Source: Thinopyrum elongatum (taxonomy: Eukaryota > Streptophyta > Magnoliopsida > Poales > Poaceae). From it: a stretch of DNA of 64,000 nt. Location of the stretch: the NCBI GenBank assembly GCA_011799875.1, contig CM022301.1, positions 9,505,570 to 9,569,569 of the forward strand. The letters are read 5' to 3'. Below, piece by piece: positions 47,736-56,983 of the stretch. Position 1 is the stretch's first letter; each line of letters begins with the position of its first letter. Below the pieces are notes generated by a model, which worked only from the letters and a program-made list of their open reading frames with translations, was not told the DNA's origin and searched no databases. Both the position numbers and the translations under genes were made by a program.

Positions 47736-50291
47736 ATGTTGAGGGCAAAGCAACTCAGCACGCTAACGCAGTGTGCACGGTCCTTCTATCTTAGTGGGTC
47801 AAGGTGTGGTAGCGCGGATGGAGCTTCGTGCACATGTCCTGATGATGACACTTGTGGTTCAAAGAGGCAGACTGCGAGTGCTGTCGAGCGCAGATCTTCT
47901 GTGAAGGTTCAGCCTCCATCTGCGCAGCATGTTGCTGGTAGTGCTGCTGGATACCCAACTCAAGCTGTTAATGTCATTCCTTCCACCTCATCTCCAGACA
48001 AGGAGCCAGCATCAAGCAACAGAAGTAACCATCCTGGTAACCGTCAGGTTCAAGGAAATAATTATGTGCAGCCCTCTAAGCAGGCCGCCAGGGGCATTTC
48101 TCAGTCCGGAATCGCAGGAGCTGGCGTGTATAATGAGTTGGTAAATTTGAGGCCCTCGAATAATGTAAGCACTAAGCAAGTTCCGCAGGCTGGTGCCAAC
48201 TATTCTAGCAAGCCATTATCTGGTGGCCAGTCTTCTAATAACAAGGCAAATAATCAGCATAGCCATGCTGGGGCAAATACGCCTTGTGCCCCTTCCATGC
48301 AAAATGATTTTGGGAAGGGGGGCTCAAGATCTGGATACACAAAGTCAAAGCAGAATTTCTCAGGGCCAGCGGCTGCAGTTTCCGGTTCACCGTCACAAGT
48401 AAGGAATCAGAGGCATCCTAACCAAGGCCACTCAAATTACCATTCTAATAGTAGCCCCAGTTCAGATGGCAGGTGGGCTGGAGTTCAAACTCGCAACTTC
48501 TCAGCTCCAACTGTTTATAGTGGTCCCTCTGACAAATCTCAGGGCCCTTTAGTAGGAACAATAAAAGGTCATGGTGGAGGACCGCAGTCTAATTTAAGAT
48601 CACTGAAGTCATTGCGGGCAGTCGAACAGTATTACCATACGCTGCAGCAGATGAAATGGGGTCCCATGACGGAACATGTTCTTGATAATCTCCGTTGCAA
48701 GATTGATGCGTTCCAGGCTAATCAAGTACTGAAGCTGCTTCATGACCACAATATCGCGCTCGGTTTCTTCCATTGGTTGAAGCGGCAGCCAGGGTTCAAG
48801 CATGATGGTCATACCTACACCACCATGATTGGGATCCTCGGGCAGGCAAAGCAGTTTGGCACGATGAGAAAGCTTCTCGATGAGATGAGCTTGGTAAACT
48901 GCAAGCCAACTGTGGTGACATACAACAGAATAATACACGCGTATGGCCGTGCAAATTTTCTAAGAGAGGCTGTTAAGGTCTTCGAGGAGATGGAGGGAGC
49001 TGGTTACGAGCCTGATCGCGTCACATACTGCACACTGATTGATATCCATGCTAAGTCAGGGTACCTGGAAGTGGCCATGGATCTGTATGGCAGGATGCAA
49101 GAAGTCGGCCTGTCACCCGATACCTTCACCTACAGCGCCATGGTCAATTGCCTTGGAAAAGGGGGCCAGCTGGCAGCCGCCTACAAGCTTTTCTGCGAGA
49201 TGATCGAGAACGGGTGCACGCCCAACCTGGTTACCTACAACATAATAATCGCCCTGCAGGCCAAGGCAAGAAACTATGACAATGTCGTGAAGCTGTACAG
49301 GGACATGCAGATCGCCGGATTCCGTCCCGACAAGATAACCTACAGCATTGTCATGGAGGTTCTTGGTCACTGTGGCCATCTGGACGAGGCTGAGGCTGTC
49401 TTCCTCGAGATGAGGCGCGACTGGGCTCCTGACGAGCCCGTGTATGGTCTTCTGGTGGACCTCTGGGGCAAGGCCGGGAATGTCGACAAGGCGTTAGGGT
49501 GGTACCATGCGATGCTCCAGGATGGTTTGCAGCCCAATGTGCCCACCTGCAATTCACTCCTGAGTGCTTTCCTGAAGCTTAAAAGGTTTCAGGACGCCTA
49601 CAGTGTGCTCCAGAACATGCTTGTGCAGGGGCTCGTCCCGTCTCTCCAGACATACACCTTGCTGCTCAGCTGCTGCACCGATGCTCATGCGCAGATGGGG
49701 CTATGCTGCCAGCTCATGGCCATCACCGGACACCCGGCCCACATGTTCTTGCTGTATTTGCCCGATGCCGAGCCCGGCGGCGAGAACGTGAGGGACCATG
49801 CCAGGTATTTCTTGGACATGATGCACAGCGAGGACAGGGAGAGCAAGAGGGGCATAATGGACGCCGTGATCGACTTCCTGCACAAGTCCGGCCTCAAGGA
49901 GGAGGCCGGCTTCATCTGGGAGGTGGCCGCGCAGAAGAACGTCTACCCGGACTCCGTCAGGGAGAAGAGCTCCTCCTACTGGCTCATCAACCTCCATCTT
50001 ATGTCCGAGGGCACCGCCGTCACCGCTCTCTCCAGGACGCTCGCCTGGTTCCACAGGCAGATGCTGGTGATGGGGTCCTGCCCCGAGAGGATCGACATTG
50101 TCACTGGCTGGGGGAGGAGGAGCAGGGTCACCGGCTCGTCGCTGGTTCGGCAGTCCATCGAGAAGCTTCTGCATCTCTTCCAGTTCCCGCTCTTCGCCGC
50201 CCGCGGCAACACCGGCTGCTTCGTCGGGTGCGGGGAGCCGCTCAGTCAGTGGCTGCACAACCCCTATGTCGAGCGCATGCATTTGCTCTAG
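47736..50291 (+). CDS. PPR-SMR protein, 851 aa
   Basis: Likely an organelle RNA-binding protein (mitochondrial or plastid) acting in transcript processing or translation; the exact RNA target is unknown. The start is the ATG at 47736, three bases after the intron acceptor. It gives MLRAKQLSTLTQCARSFYLS, matching the N-terminus I recall for the Arabidopsis At1g18900/At1g74750 type and looking like an organelle presequence. Residues ~50-290 are Ser/Asn/Gln-rich and disordered. From ~356 to ~670 there are eight P-type PPR motifs in register (for example VTYNRIIHAYGRANFLREAV) and a partial ninth. Residues ~750-851 form an SMR domain with INLH at 751-754 and TGWG at 790-793, the conserved SMR signature. 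One uninterrupted coding exon, usual for plant PPR genes. A possible polyadenylation signal AATAAA lies at 50335. The family call is firm; localisation is inferred. Confidence 0.93.
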   Translation: MLRAKQLSTLTQCARSFYLSGSRCGSADGASCTCPDDDTCGSKRQTASAVERRSSVKVQPPSAQHVAGSAAGYPTQAVNVIPSTSSPDKEPASSNRSNHPGNRQVQGNNYVQPSKQAARGISQSGIAGAGVYNELVNLRPSNNVSTKQVPQAGANYSSKPLSGGQSSNNKANNQHSHAGANTPCAPSMQNDFGKGGSRSGYTKSKQNFSGPAAAVSGSPSQVRNQRHPNQGHSNYHSNSSPSSDGRWAGVQTRNFSAPTVYSGPSDKSQGPLVGTIKGHGGGPQSNLRSLKSLRAVEQYYHTLQQMKWGPMTEHVLDNLRCKIDAFQANQVLKLLHDHNIALGFFHWLKRQPGFKHDGHTYTTMIGILGQAKQFGTMRKLLDEMSLVNCKPTVVTYNRIIHAYGRANFLREAVKVFEEMEGAGYEPDRVTYCTLIDIHAKSGYLEVAMDLYGRMQEVGLSPDTFTYSAMVNCLGKGGQLAAAYKLFCEMIENGCTPNLVTYNIIIALQAKARNYDNVVKLYRDMQIAGFRPDKITYSIVMEVLGHCGHLDEAEAVFLEMRRDWAPDEPVYGLLVDLWGKAGNVDKALGWYHAMLQDGLQPNVPTCNSLLSAFLKLKRFQDAYSVLQNMLVQGLVPSLQTYTLLLSCCTDAHAQMGLCCQLMAITGHPAHMFLLYLPDAEPGGENVRDHARYFLDMMHSEDRESKRGIMDAVIDFLHKSGLKEEAGFIWEVAAQKNVYPDSVREKSSSYWLINLHLMSEGTAVTALSRTLAWFHRQMLVMGSCPERIDIVTGWGRRSRVTGSSLVRQSIEKLLHLFQFPLFAARGNTGCFVGCGEPLSQWLHNPYVERMHLL

Positions 50292-50334
50292 TTAGTTTTT
50301 AGGGCCTGCTTCTGCTAGGTTAATTATCATCAGG

Positions 50335-50340
50335 AATAAA
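50335..50340 (+). terminator. Possible polyadenylation signal of the PPR gene
   Basis: AATAAA, 44 bp after the stop codon. It is close for a plant 3' UTR, and a more distal site is equally possible. Confidence 0.35.
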
Positions 50341-51173
50341 CAACTTATAGCTAGCTAAACAGGTGCAGTTTTGTGGAGCAAACAGTTTCTTTGGATGAAG
50401 GAAGCATCTGTTCTAGTTTCGTCGCCTGTAGCGTGTGTTAAGAAAATGTAGTGATGGTTGAGTTCTTATGTTTCCAAACTTATTTATCTGTGATGTGATG
50501 AGAACATTTAGACATTGCATTGTTCGATTCTGAATTAGACAATGGATATTGTTTTTATGTTGCTGTAGCTGTAAGTTCCAATCTAACCTTCTGGAAAGCA
50601 ATGCATTGGTCTTGTGATTGTTACAACAAAGTTTGCACCAATTCAGAAGTTGTTCAACTAGACAACTGCTCGAGGAACTTGCTTCACAGCAAAATTGCTG
50701 CTACGATGCGACGATACAATTATTCGATGAACGATACAGTACAATTAGTCGATGTACCTTTCTGAATCTTGGTTGTGTGTAATTTCATCCGCTATAGTTT
50801 CGTCTGTAGAACATTGAGGGACTGCATTGTTGCATTCTGAATTATACAATTTGTGAGACTTGTTTATTTATCTGTGAGAAGGAACATTAAGAGATTGATG
50901 ATCTGCTGCATTCTAAATTAGACAATGAGAATTGTTTTATGTTTCAGTACACCAGGTGCTGTAGCTGTAAGTTCCAGCCTAACCTTTGCACTATCTTACT
51001 CCGCAACAAAATTGTCGCTACAACACGACGGTTCAATTAGTCGATTGCTTGTTTTTGAGCTACAATACTGTGGACTAGCAGCTAAGCTACACTCAGAAGT
51101 TTCTTACAAAGTTTGTCAGCCAATACGAATCCTTGGATCACTGCCCCTCCTTATCATTGTTTCATGCTAGTCC
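50341..51173. other. Convergent intergenic region with diverged direct repeats
   Basis: Holds the 3' ends of two converging genes. The motif GCTGTAGCTGTAAGTTCCA occurs at about 50563 and 50957, within two diverged copies of a ~250-bp segment that also share ATTAGACAATG. No gene is supported. Confidence 0.6.
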
Positions 51174-54100
51174 TTAAGATGCTTGCAGTTGCAAACAAGC
51201 CTGCTCTTCTTTGAGGATGCTGGTTGATGCCAATGTGCCTATGCTTGTCCCAGCTATGTACCCACCAGTCCATGCATTCTGTGGAAAGCAAAGAGCAAAT
51301 GCTAAGTTGAGACCTTTTTTGTTCCCACCTCAAAAAGTTTTCACTCATCCACTGTTCTCTTGGAAGTGATATAATCTGAAATTTATAATCATTACCTGAA
51401 AGTTGAATCCGCCGGTGACCCCGTCGACATTAAGAACCTACAGCAAGATCACACTCTGTAAGATACTAAGATGGCCAGGGTGTTGCAAGTTCAGGAACAG
51501 CTGTGCTATTGCAGTATTACCTCTCCTGCAAAGAACAGATTGGGCTGCTTCTTGCTTTCCATAGTGCTAAGCGATATCTTTACAACAGAGGAACAAATTA
51601 GAATTTGTTTGCGAGTCGGGTCATGTTTATGGAAACTGCAGTTAAGTTGCCGACTAGATACCTCTGAAAGTGGAACACCTCCAGCTGTCACAAATTCATC
51701 TTTGAATTGGCCCTACATATGATGATGATCAACAACACAGTGAGTAAACATGTATCACATCGCTGGCGAACTTTTCAAGTGAGATGTTGAGATACCACAT
51801 ACCTTCCCAACAACCTCAAACATCCACTGTTTTAAACGAAGGGCTATTGCATTTAGATGATTTTTTGGTACGGTAGCCCAATGCATATCACCATCTAAAC
51901 TCTGCAAGAGGAGACTTCAAATGAGTAAAGCTTTCTGATTAAAGGGATAAGGACAGAATTCAGCAATATTGCAAACCTCCTGTTCTAGAAGGAATCCCCA
52001 AAACCTCTTCACCAGACCAAACTCCTTGGGAAAGGCGTTATTTGCTTTGTTCTTCTGCAGAGATTAAAAAAAAATATCTTTGTACAGCTTCACCATAATG
52101 TTTTACAAGGAGAATCAGAATATTCACAGGGAATATTTCTGTGACAAAATTACATAAGTCATAAAAAACACTCCCTCCGTCCGGAAATACTTGTCGGAGA
52201 TTATCCATTTCTCCGACAAGTATTTCCGGACGGAGGTTGGTTAAAGCACCCCAACATGACTGATAAAACAGAATGTTGTAAAGGTGGCTATAAGTATCTG
52301 TATCTGCAGTAGCAAATCTCCATTAAAATTGAACTCAGAAAGCCTAAGGGAGACATATAAAGAAACAGAAAGCAACGTCCATCTTGTTGAAGGCATTTAC
52401 AAGAACTGGTCCATTAATTTATTAAAGCAAAAGGCATTCAACAGCAGAGTTAAAAAATTTAAACTCGGATTCTCTGTTTCTAAAAAGAACTCAGATTCTC
52501 AGATGAAGACTCGAAAGCATTAACAAAGGACAGGGAAAGATCAGAACCGCATGTTGGTCTTTGTGCTGGAATAGGATCCGCTTCACGTCCTCGATGTGAA
52601 TGTCAGGTATGAAGTCAACCACAAGCTTTGCTGTGTTGAAAGAAATACACATATTCCAACAAGTGAAGCGGATGAGTTCGACAATATATTTTACTTCCTC
52701 CGTTCCACAATACAAGACGTTTTTGCAAGCGTCTTGTATTGTGGGACGGAGGGAGTAGATCTTACATGCTGTTTTACAATACTATTGTAATGGAAAGTTT
52801 CATGTGATTGAGGGAACACAAAATGCACAAACTGAAGAAACAAAACACTAGATCCAGCTATGTTCCGTATTAAAAATGCAGTGCCACTCGTGTACAATTT
52901 CGTCGGACCTCACCTTGGTACTTGTCCTGATATAGTTCACGTGCTCCCCATGCAGACAATCGAAGAACAACAGGGCCACTAAGCCCCCAATGTGTAACCA
53001 ACATAGGTCCAGTCTGCAATGGTCAAACAATTGATGTAAGCAAACATCTATGATGGAGCCTATTGCTGAAGGTGGCCGGCTCACCTGAGTTAATTCAGGA
53101 GCGCTTTTCTGAATGCCACCTAGCATCAATTTTGCTTTGACTCTTGTGAATGTAACCTACGTGGCAGGAGACAAGGAGGGGAATCATTTTTGCAAGCTAC
53201 TTGTGAGTATGAGATTTGCAATAGCAGTTATGGATCAATACCCCGGAGAGATCAGCCAGTCGCTTGTCTGCAATTTTAAATGTGAATAGGCTGGGCACAT
53301 GTGGAATAATAGAGTGACCATGTTGTGCAGCAAATGAGTAGCCCTGCAAGTAAGAGAAATATGTAAGGGAACTAGTTTATGGTGTCTAGTAGAGTAAGCA
53401 CCTATTTAGTGTTCAGATACCTGCTGGCTGCTGCCTGTAGCAACTAAGACATAATTAGCACTGATGTAATCAACAAAATCAATAGTACGCTTCTCAACTT
53501 TGACAACAAACTTCCCGTTGGCATCGACAGATGCACCGGACACGGATTTACCGGCCTGCAGGGAAACTTCAAAAAAACAACTCAATTCCAGAAATTGTGT
53601 CTTCGTGTTGAAGGGTGTGTCGATGATAACGGAATGGACAGCAGAGTCAAATAGCATTAGCTACCTCCCAGTCTTCTCGCCTCGTTCAGCAGGCAGTCTA
53701 CTACCGACGCAGAGTTGTCAGTGACAGGAAAGACTCTACCGTCCTCTTCGGTCTGACATGACAATCAAAACAGTAGACACAGATGAGTAAACTGGCTTCA
53801 GTCAATGCACAAGCAAGATCCTGAAGTAAATGCGGTGTGCACTAAGCTACCTTAAGCTCCACACCGTGATCTGAAAACCAGTGCATGGTATCCTGTGGCC
53901 CATGAGTGCGAAAGAACGATCCCCGGAGTTCTTTGTACCCCCTAGGATAATTTCTCGCCAGCCCCTGAGAATCGAATAATAATATTTGATCGTTGACAAT
54001 CACAAGCTTAAACAGCACACGTAATAAGTGACTGAAAATAGTAGTACAAATCATTTTTACGGTTGCTGATCAAAATGGTGCACACATTGCCACCATCTCA

Positions 54101-54805
54101 TTCAGACAGCGAATGGACAGCAAACAAACTGACTGACACAACACAATGGCTAGAACACAGACAGCTACATGCATTGGCATGGTACGTTGGACAACAACTT
54201 CCCTTTCTCGATGGCTAGGCCACAATTACAAACCCACATCACTGATATGGACAATGAAAAGCAATGGATGCAGTAGAGTCTGCAAAGTGCAAAGTGCGCA
54301 TACCGACGGCTCGAGATGGTGCCCGTTGGTGACATTGCACCGCCCGCCGCCAGAGATCTTGACCTGCAGGCAGCCATTCCAGCAATTCACACCGAAGGAG
54401 AACCAAAAGCAGTAGCTTTTCAGTCCAATGGAAATCAAGACATTGGCATGGTACCTTGGACAAGAACTTCCCTTTCTCTATGACCACCACGTTGAGGTGG
54501 GGAGCCAGGGTCTTGGCCCTTATCGACGCGTACACCCCGGCAGCGCCGCCGCCCACCACCACCAGCGACTGCTCATCCTCCTGCATGGTGAACACCGTCA
54601 GGAGCTAGGGGCGACGGCGGCGGCGACAGGCCGGCGGCTGAGCTGGGTTAGTTACCTGCTCGCGGGCGTGGCCGGAGGGCGCCGAGGCGCAGACGGAGGC
54701 GGGGACGGAGGAGGAGGAGCAGAGCCTCCCGCGGGAGACGAAGGGGGTGGCGCGGCGAGCGGCGGCGGCGGCGGCGGGCTGGAGCCACGGCCACTGCGGC
54801 GGCAT
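51174..54805 (-). CDS. HI0933/YhiN-type FAD-dependent flavoprotein, 490 aa, 16 exons
   Basis: Predicted FAD-binding oxidoreductase of the HI0933 family; the plant substrate is not established. Exons, 5' to 3': 54805-54656, 54580-54455, 54363-54304, 53964-53851, 53752-53665, 53566-53421, 53343-53242, 53156-53085, 53013-52914, 52630-52548, 52054-51977, 51901-51803, 51712-51662, 51577-51521, 51437-51396, 51278-51174. All borders are GT-AG and phases agree, giving 491 codons with stop. The N-terminus ([20 protein letters not shown]...[10 protein letters not shown]) looks like a plastid or mitochondrial transit peptide. The FAD loop is VVVGGGAAG (57-65). The family signature [10 protein letters not shown] is at 96-105, an ATG-type loop VATGSSQ lies mid-protein, and the C-terminal FAD segment [19 protein letters not shown] spans 438-456. 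It converges with the PPR gene. Introns carry two small hairpin MITEs. Confidence 0.93.
52174..52236. repeat. Perfect 27-bp hairpin, MITE-like
   Basis: Arms 52174-52200 and 52210-52236 (starting CCTCCGTCCGGAAATACTTG) are exact reverse complements with a 9-base loop. The ends are Stowaway-like, but no TA duplication is left. It lies in intron 10 of the flavoprotein gene. Confidence 0.9.
52694..52755. mobile_element. Stowaway-like MITE, 62 bp
   Basis: Inverted ends CTTCCTCCGTTCCACAATAC / CTCCCTCCGTCCCACAATAC with TA on both sides (52692-52693 and 52756-52757). It lies in intron 9 of the flavoprotein gene. Confidence 0.85.
54171..54209 (-). repeat. Duplicated copy of an exon 2 end and donor within intron 3
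   Basis: Nearly identical to 54441-54478, which covers the last bases of exon 2 of the flavoprotein gene and its GTACCATG donor. Two mismatches in 38 bases. It lies 270 bp away, within intron 3. Here the donor reads CGTACCATG. Confidence 0.8.
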
Positions 54806-54865
54806 TTCGTCGACGAATTCGGTGGAAGGCTGGACGCCAAGGTGTGACTGGATATTGTGGACCCG

Positions 54866-54912
54866 TGGGCCTGGCTATATTGCGGCCCGGGTATTTATTG
54901 GGCTGGAGCCCA
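54866..54912 (-). promoter_or_regulatory. Cluster of TGGGCC/TGGGCT (site II-like) motifs upstream of the flavoprotein gene
   Basis: TGGGCC at 54866-54871, TGGGCT at 54899-54904 and its complement at 54907-54912 lie 60-110 bp before the ATG at 54805. Such motifs are common in promoters of housekeeping and organelle-protein genes in plants. Function is inferred from sequence only. Confidence 0.4.
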
Positions 54913-55800
54913 AACTAACTTATGATATTGCAGAAAAGAAGGTTTTTGGATGTTATAGGAGGCTCAACGGTGGAGGCAACGTCACATGAAAAAGCCATTT
55001 CGCTCTATTCCCATCTCCTTGTGGCCTTCGGAACCGGCATTAACGATGGTGATTTAGACGATCGATGGTGATTTAGCCGTTTGTGATCACCATCATTAAC
55101 CAATGAATTTCTTTTCTCGCCAAAAAGAAGTGAGTGTTGGGTGTTGGTTTTGTGGTGCCGCCCTTCGGACGGAGGTGGCGGCACCGTGTCTAAAAATGGT
55201 ACCTCGAGTTCAACCTCATCTCGGCAGCGTGCTCGATGACCTCAAGGAGCAGCTAGTTGGTCGGTGTTTCTGCAAGTACCGAGTTTGAATTGTTTGTGGT
55301 GTTTTTCTCCGGTGTGAAGTGTTAGTGCTCTTGCATCACATCTTTCATTGGTTTTTAACTGCACGGCAGCTGAAATTTACTATGATCAAGCAAATTATAC
55401 AACAATCAATGTTCCCTTGAATGGAAGCTGTTTTTCTCCTCTTGATCCCCTTTGTAAAATATTAGGACTGCAGATATGAAGGAAGATAAATTTGCACTTG
55501 AGAGAAAATTTCTTGCAGTTCCAAGAGAGATAATGTGTAAGAAACAATCCAGTCCAGGCATATGACCATGTGTAACAAGATATTTTTGTTGTACATGGAT
55601 GGAATAATCTTAGTAAATATTAATTGTTTCTGCTTTTTCATGACGCTACACTTCTCGAGTAACCTGGTAGCCCTTTTGTTAATCTTCTAGAATGCTCCTC
55701 TACCTATTTCAGCGTTTTTTTAGTATTTGTAGCTTGCTAGAGTTGAACTCCGTCTATGTCTTCTAGGCATAGCCGGTCCCAAGCTCGGGTAAAGGAGGAG
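54913..55800. other. Intergenic stretch between the flavoprotein and H+-ATPase genes
   Basis: Includes an open 61-codon frame at 55103-55288 with no recognised family. No transposon ends are visible. Confidence 0.4.
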
Positions 55801-56106
55801 GGTTGTGATAGGCTTGGCGAGTCAACGTAAAAACTAGCCAGTTCTATGGGTATGAAACCCATTTGAGCGAGAGTAGTACTAGGATGGGTGACCTCTTGAA
55901 AAGTCCTCGTGAAAGGGTTTCATATCTAAGGATTGTGCTAGGTTTGACGAGCCAACGTAAAAACTAGCCAGTCCTTTGGGTATGAAACCCATTTGGACGA
56001 GAGTAGTACTAGGATGGGTGACTTTCTGGGAAGTCCTCGTGAAAGAGTTTCATATCTAGCCTACCCCAAGTTGTTTGGGACAAGAGGCTTAGTAACTAAG
56101 TAAGTA
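55801..56106 (+). repeat. Tandem 130-bp repeat with 5S-rRNA-like segments and an RTE-LINE-like tail
   Basis: Two units, 55801-55930 and 55931-56060, each hold GAGAGTAGTACTAGGATGGG and further sequence closely matching the 3' third of plant 5S rRNA (55867-55911 and 55997-56041). The unit also repeats CAACGTAAAAACTAGCCAGT and GGGTATGAAACCCATTT. The segment ends in AGCCTACCCCAAGTTGTTTG and a GTAA-type short-repeat tail, like the 3' end of plant RTE-type LINE or SINE repeats. Confidence 0.65.
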
Positions 56107-56983
56107 GTCTGCTAGAGTTGCTCTAAGTTCATGTGCTTTCTTTTGACAGAAACTCATGTGACACTTCAAAACTTTCCAAACTCATGTGCGTTTTTTTTAG
56201 TACCTGGTGCAGCGAGAAACTCATGTGACACTTCAAAACCTTCTAAATTAGTGTGTCTAAATTAGTGTGACTTGTGTGGGATTGGTATGTTGGTGCTCAT
56301 TCGCCTAAATGTTCCTACAAAATTCACTAGGGAATCGACGAAGCAAACGGATTCTCAAGAGAGAAACATCCACACAAACTCTCAAAAGAGAAACATCCAC
56401 ACAAACTCAGCGCGGCGTATCTGGACTCGAAAACAAAATGTTATGTGATCAACATCTCCTTGAATGAACTAGAAACATTTTACAGTCTACAGCATGAAAG
56501 ATATCTACCATGAGGTCCATGAAGCACTTTTGACTGCATCTCTCAGACACAGAAGCATGGCAGGCAAATATATTTGAGCCAAACCACAACTACAGATCTG
56601 AAACAAGACCCCAGGAAGGAAGCATTTCATCGCCATGCACTGAATGGAGGTCACATGCTAACCCTACCTTGCCCCCACAAACAGACCACCATACCAGATT
56701 TATGCACATGTCAGTAACAAGCTAAAAACGAAGAGGAAAAAAACATAATATACATACTATCTGAAAACATAAAAAAAGAACAGCGACGCGATTACTTAGG
56801 TGGTGCGAAACTATATCACAAACAGGCAAGATTACACTACAGTAGTTATGTCTTGACTCTTGAGTACTACGCCGACGATTACAGTAGTAAAGTTCACAGC
56901 AAAGAAGAGGATCCACTCTTCACTCATGTCGGTAACCAATAAATCAGGGATTTCCCCCTTCTTTTCCTGGACAGCTCAGATCA
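56107..56983. other. 3' flank and 3' UTR of the H+-ATPase gene
   Basis: No gene on either strand. The part next to the stop codon (roughly 56700-56983) is the likely 3' UTR. 56361-56405 repeats CATCCACACAAACTC twice. Confidence 0.45.

Noticed and set aside
49701..50302. Open frames of about 190-200 codons on both strands at the 3' end of the PPR gene
   Set aside because: Shadows of the GC-rich SMR-coding sequence. The PPR-SMR frame has full family support.
55867..56041. 5S rRNA gene
   Set aside because: Only the 3' third is present in each repeat unit and the 5' portion with the A box is missing, so it is a derived fragment.
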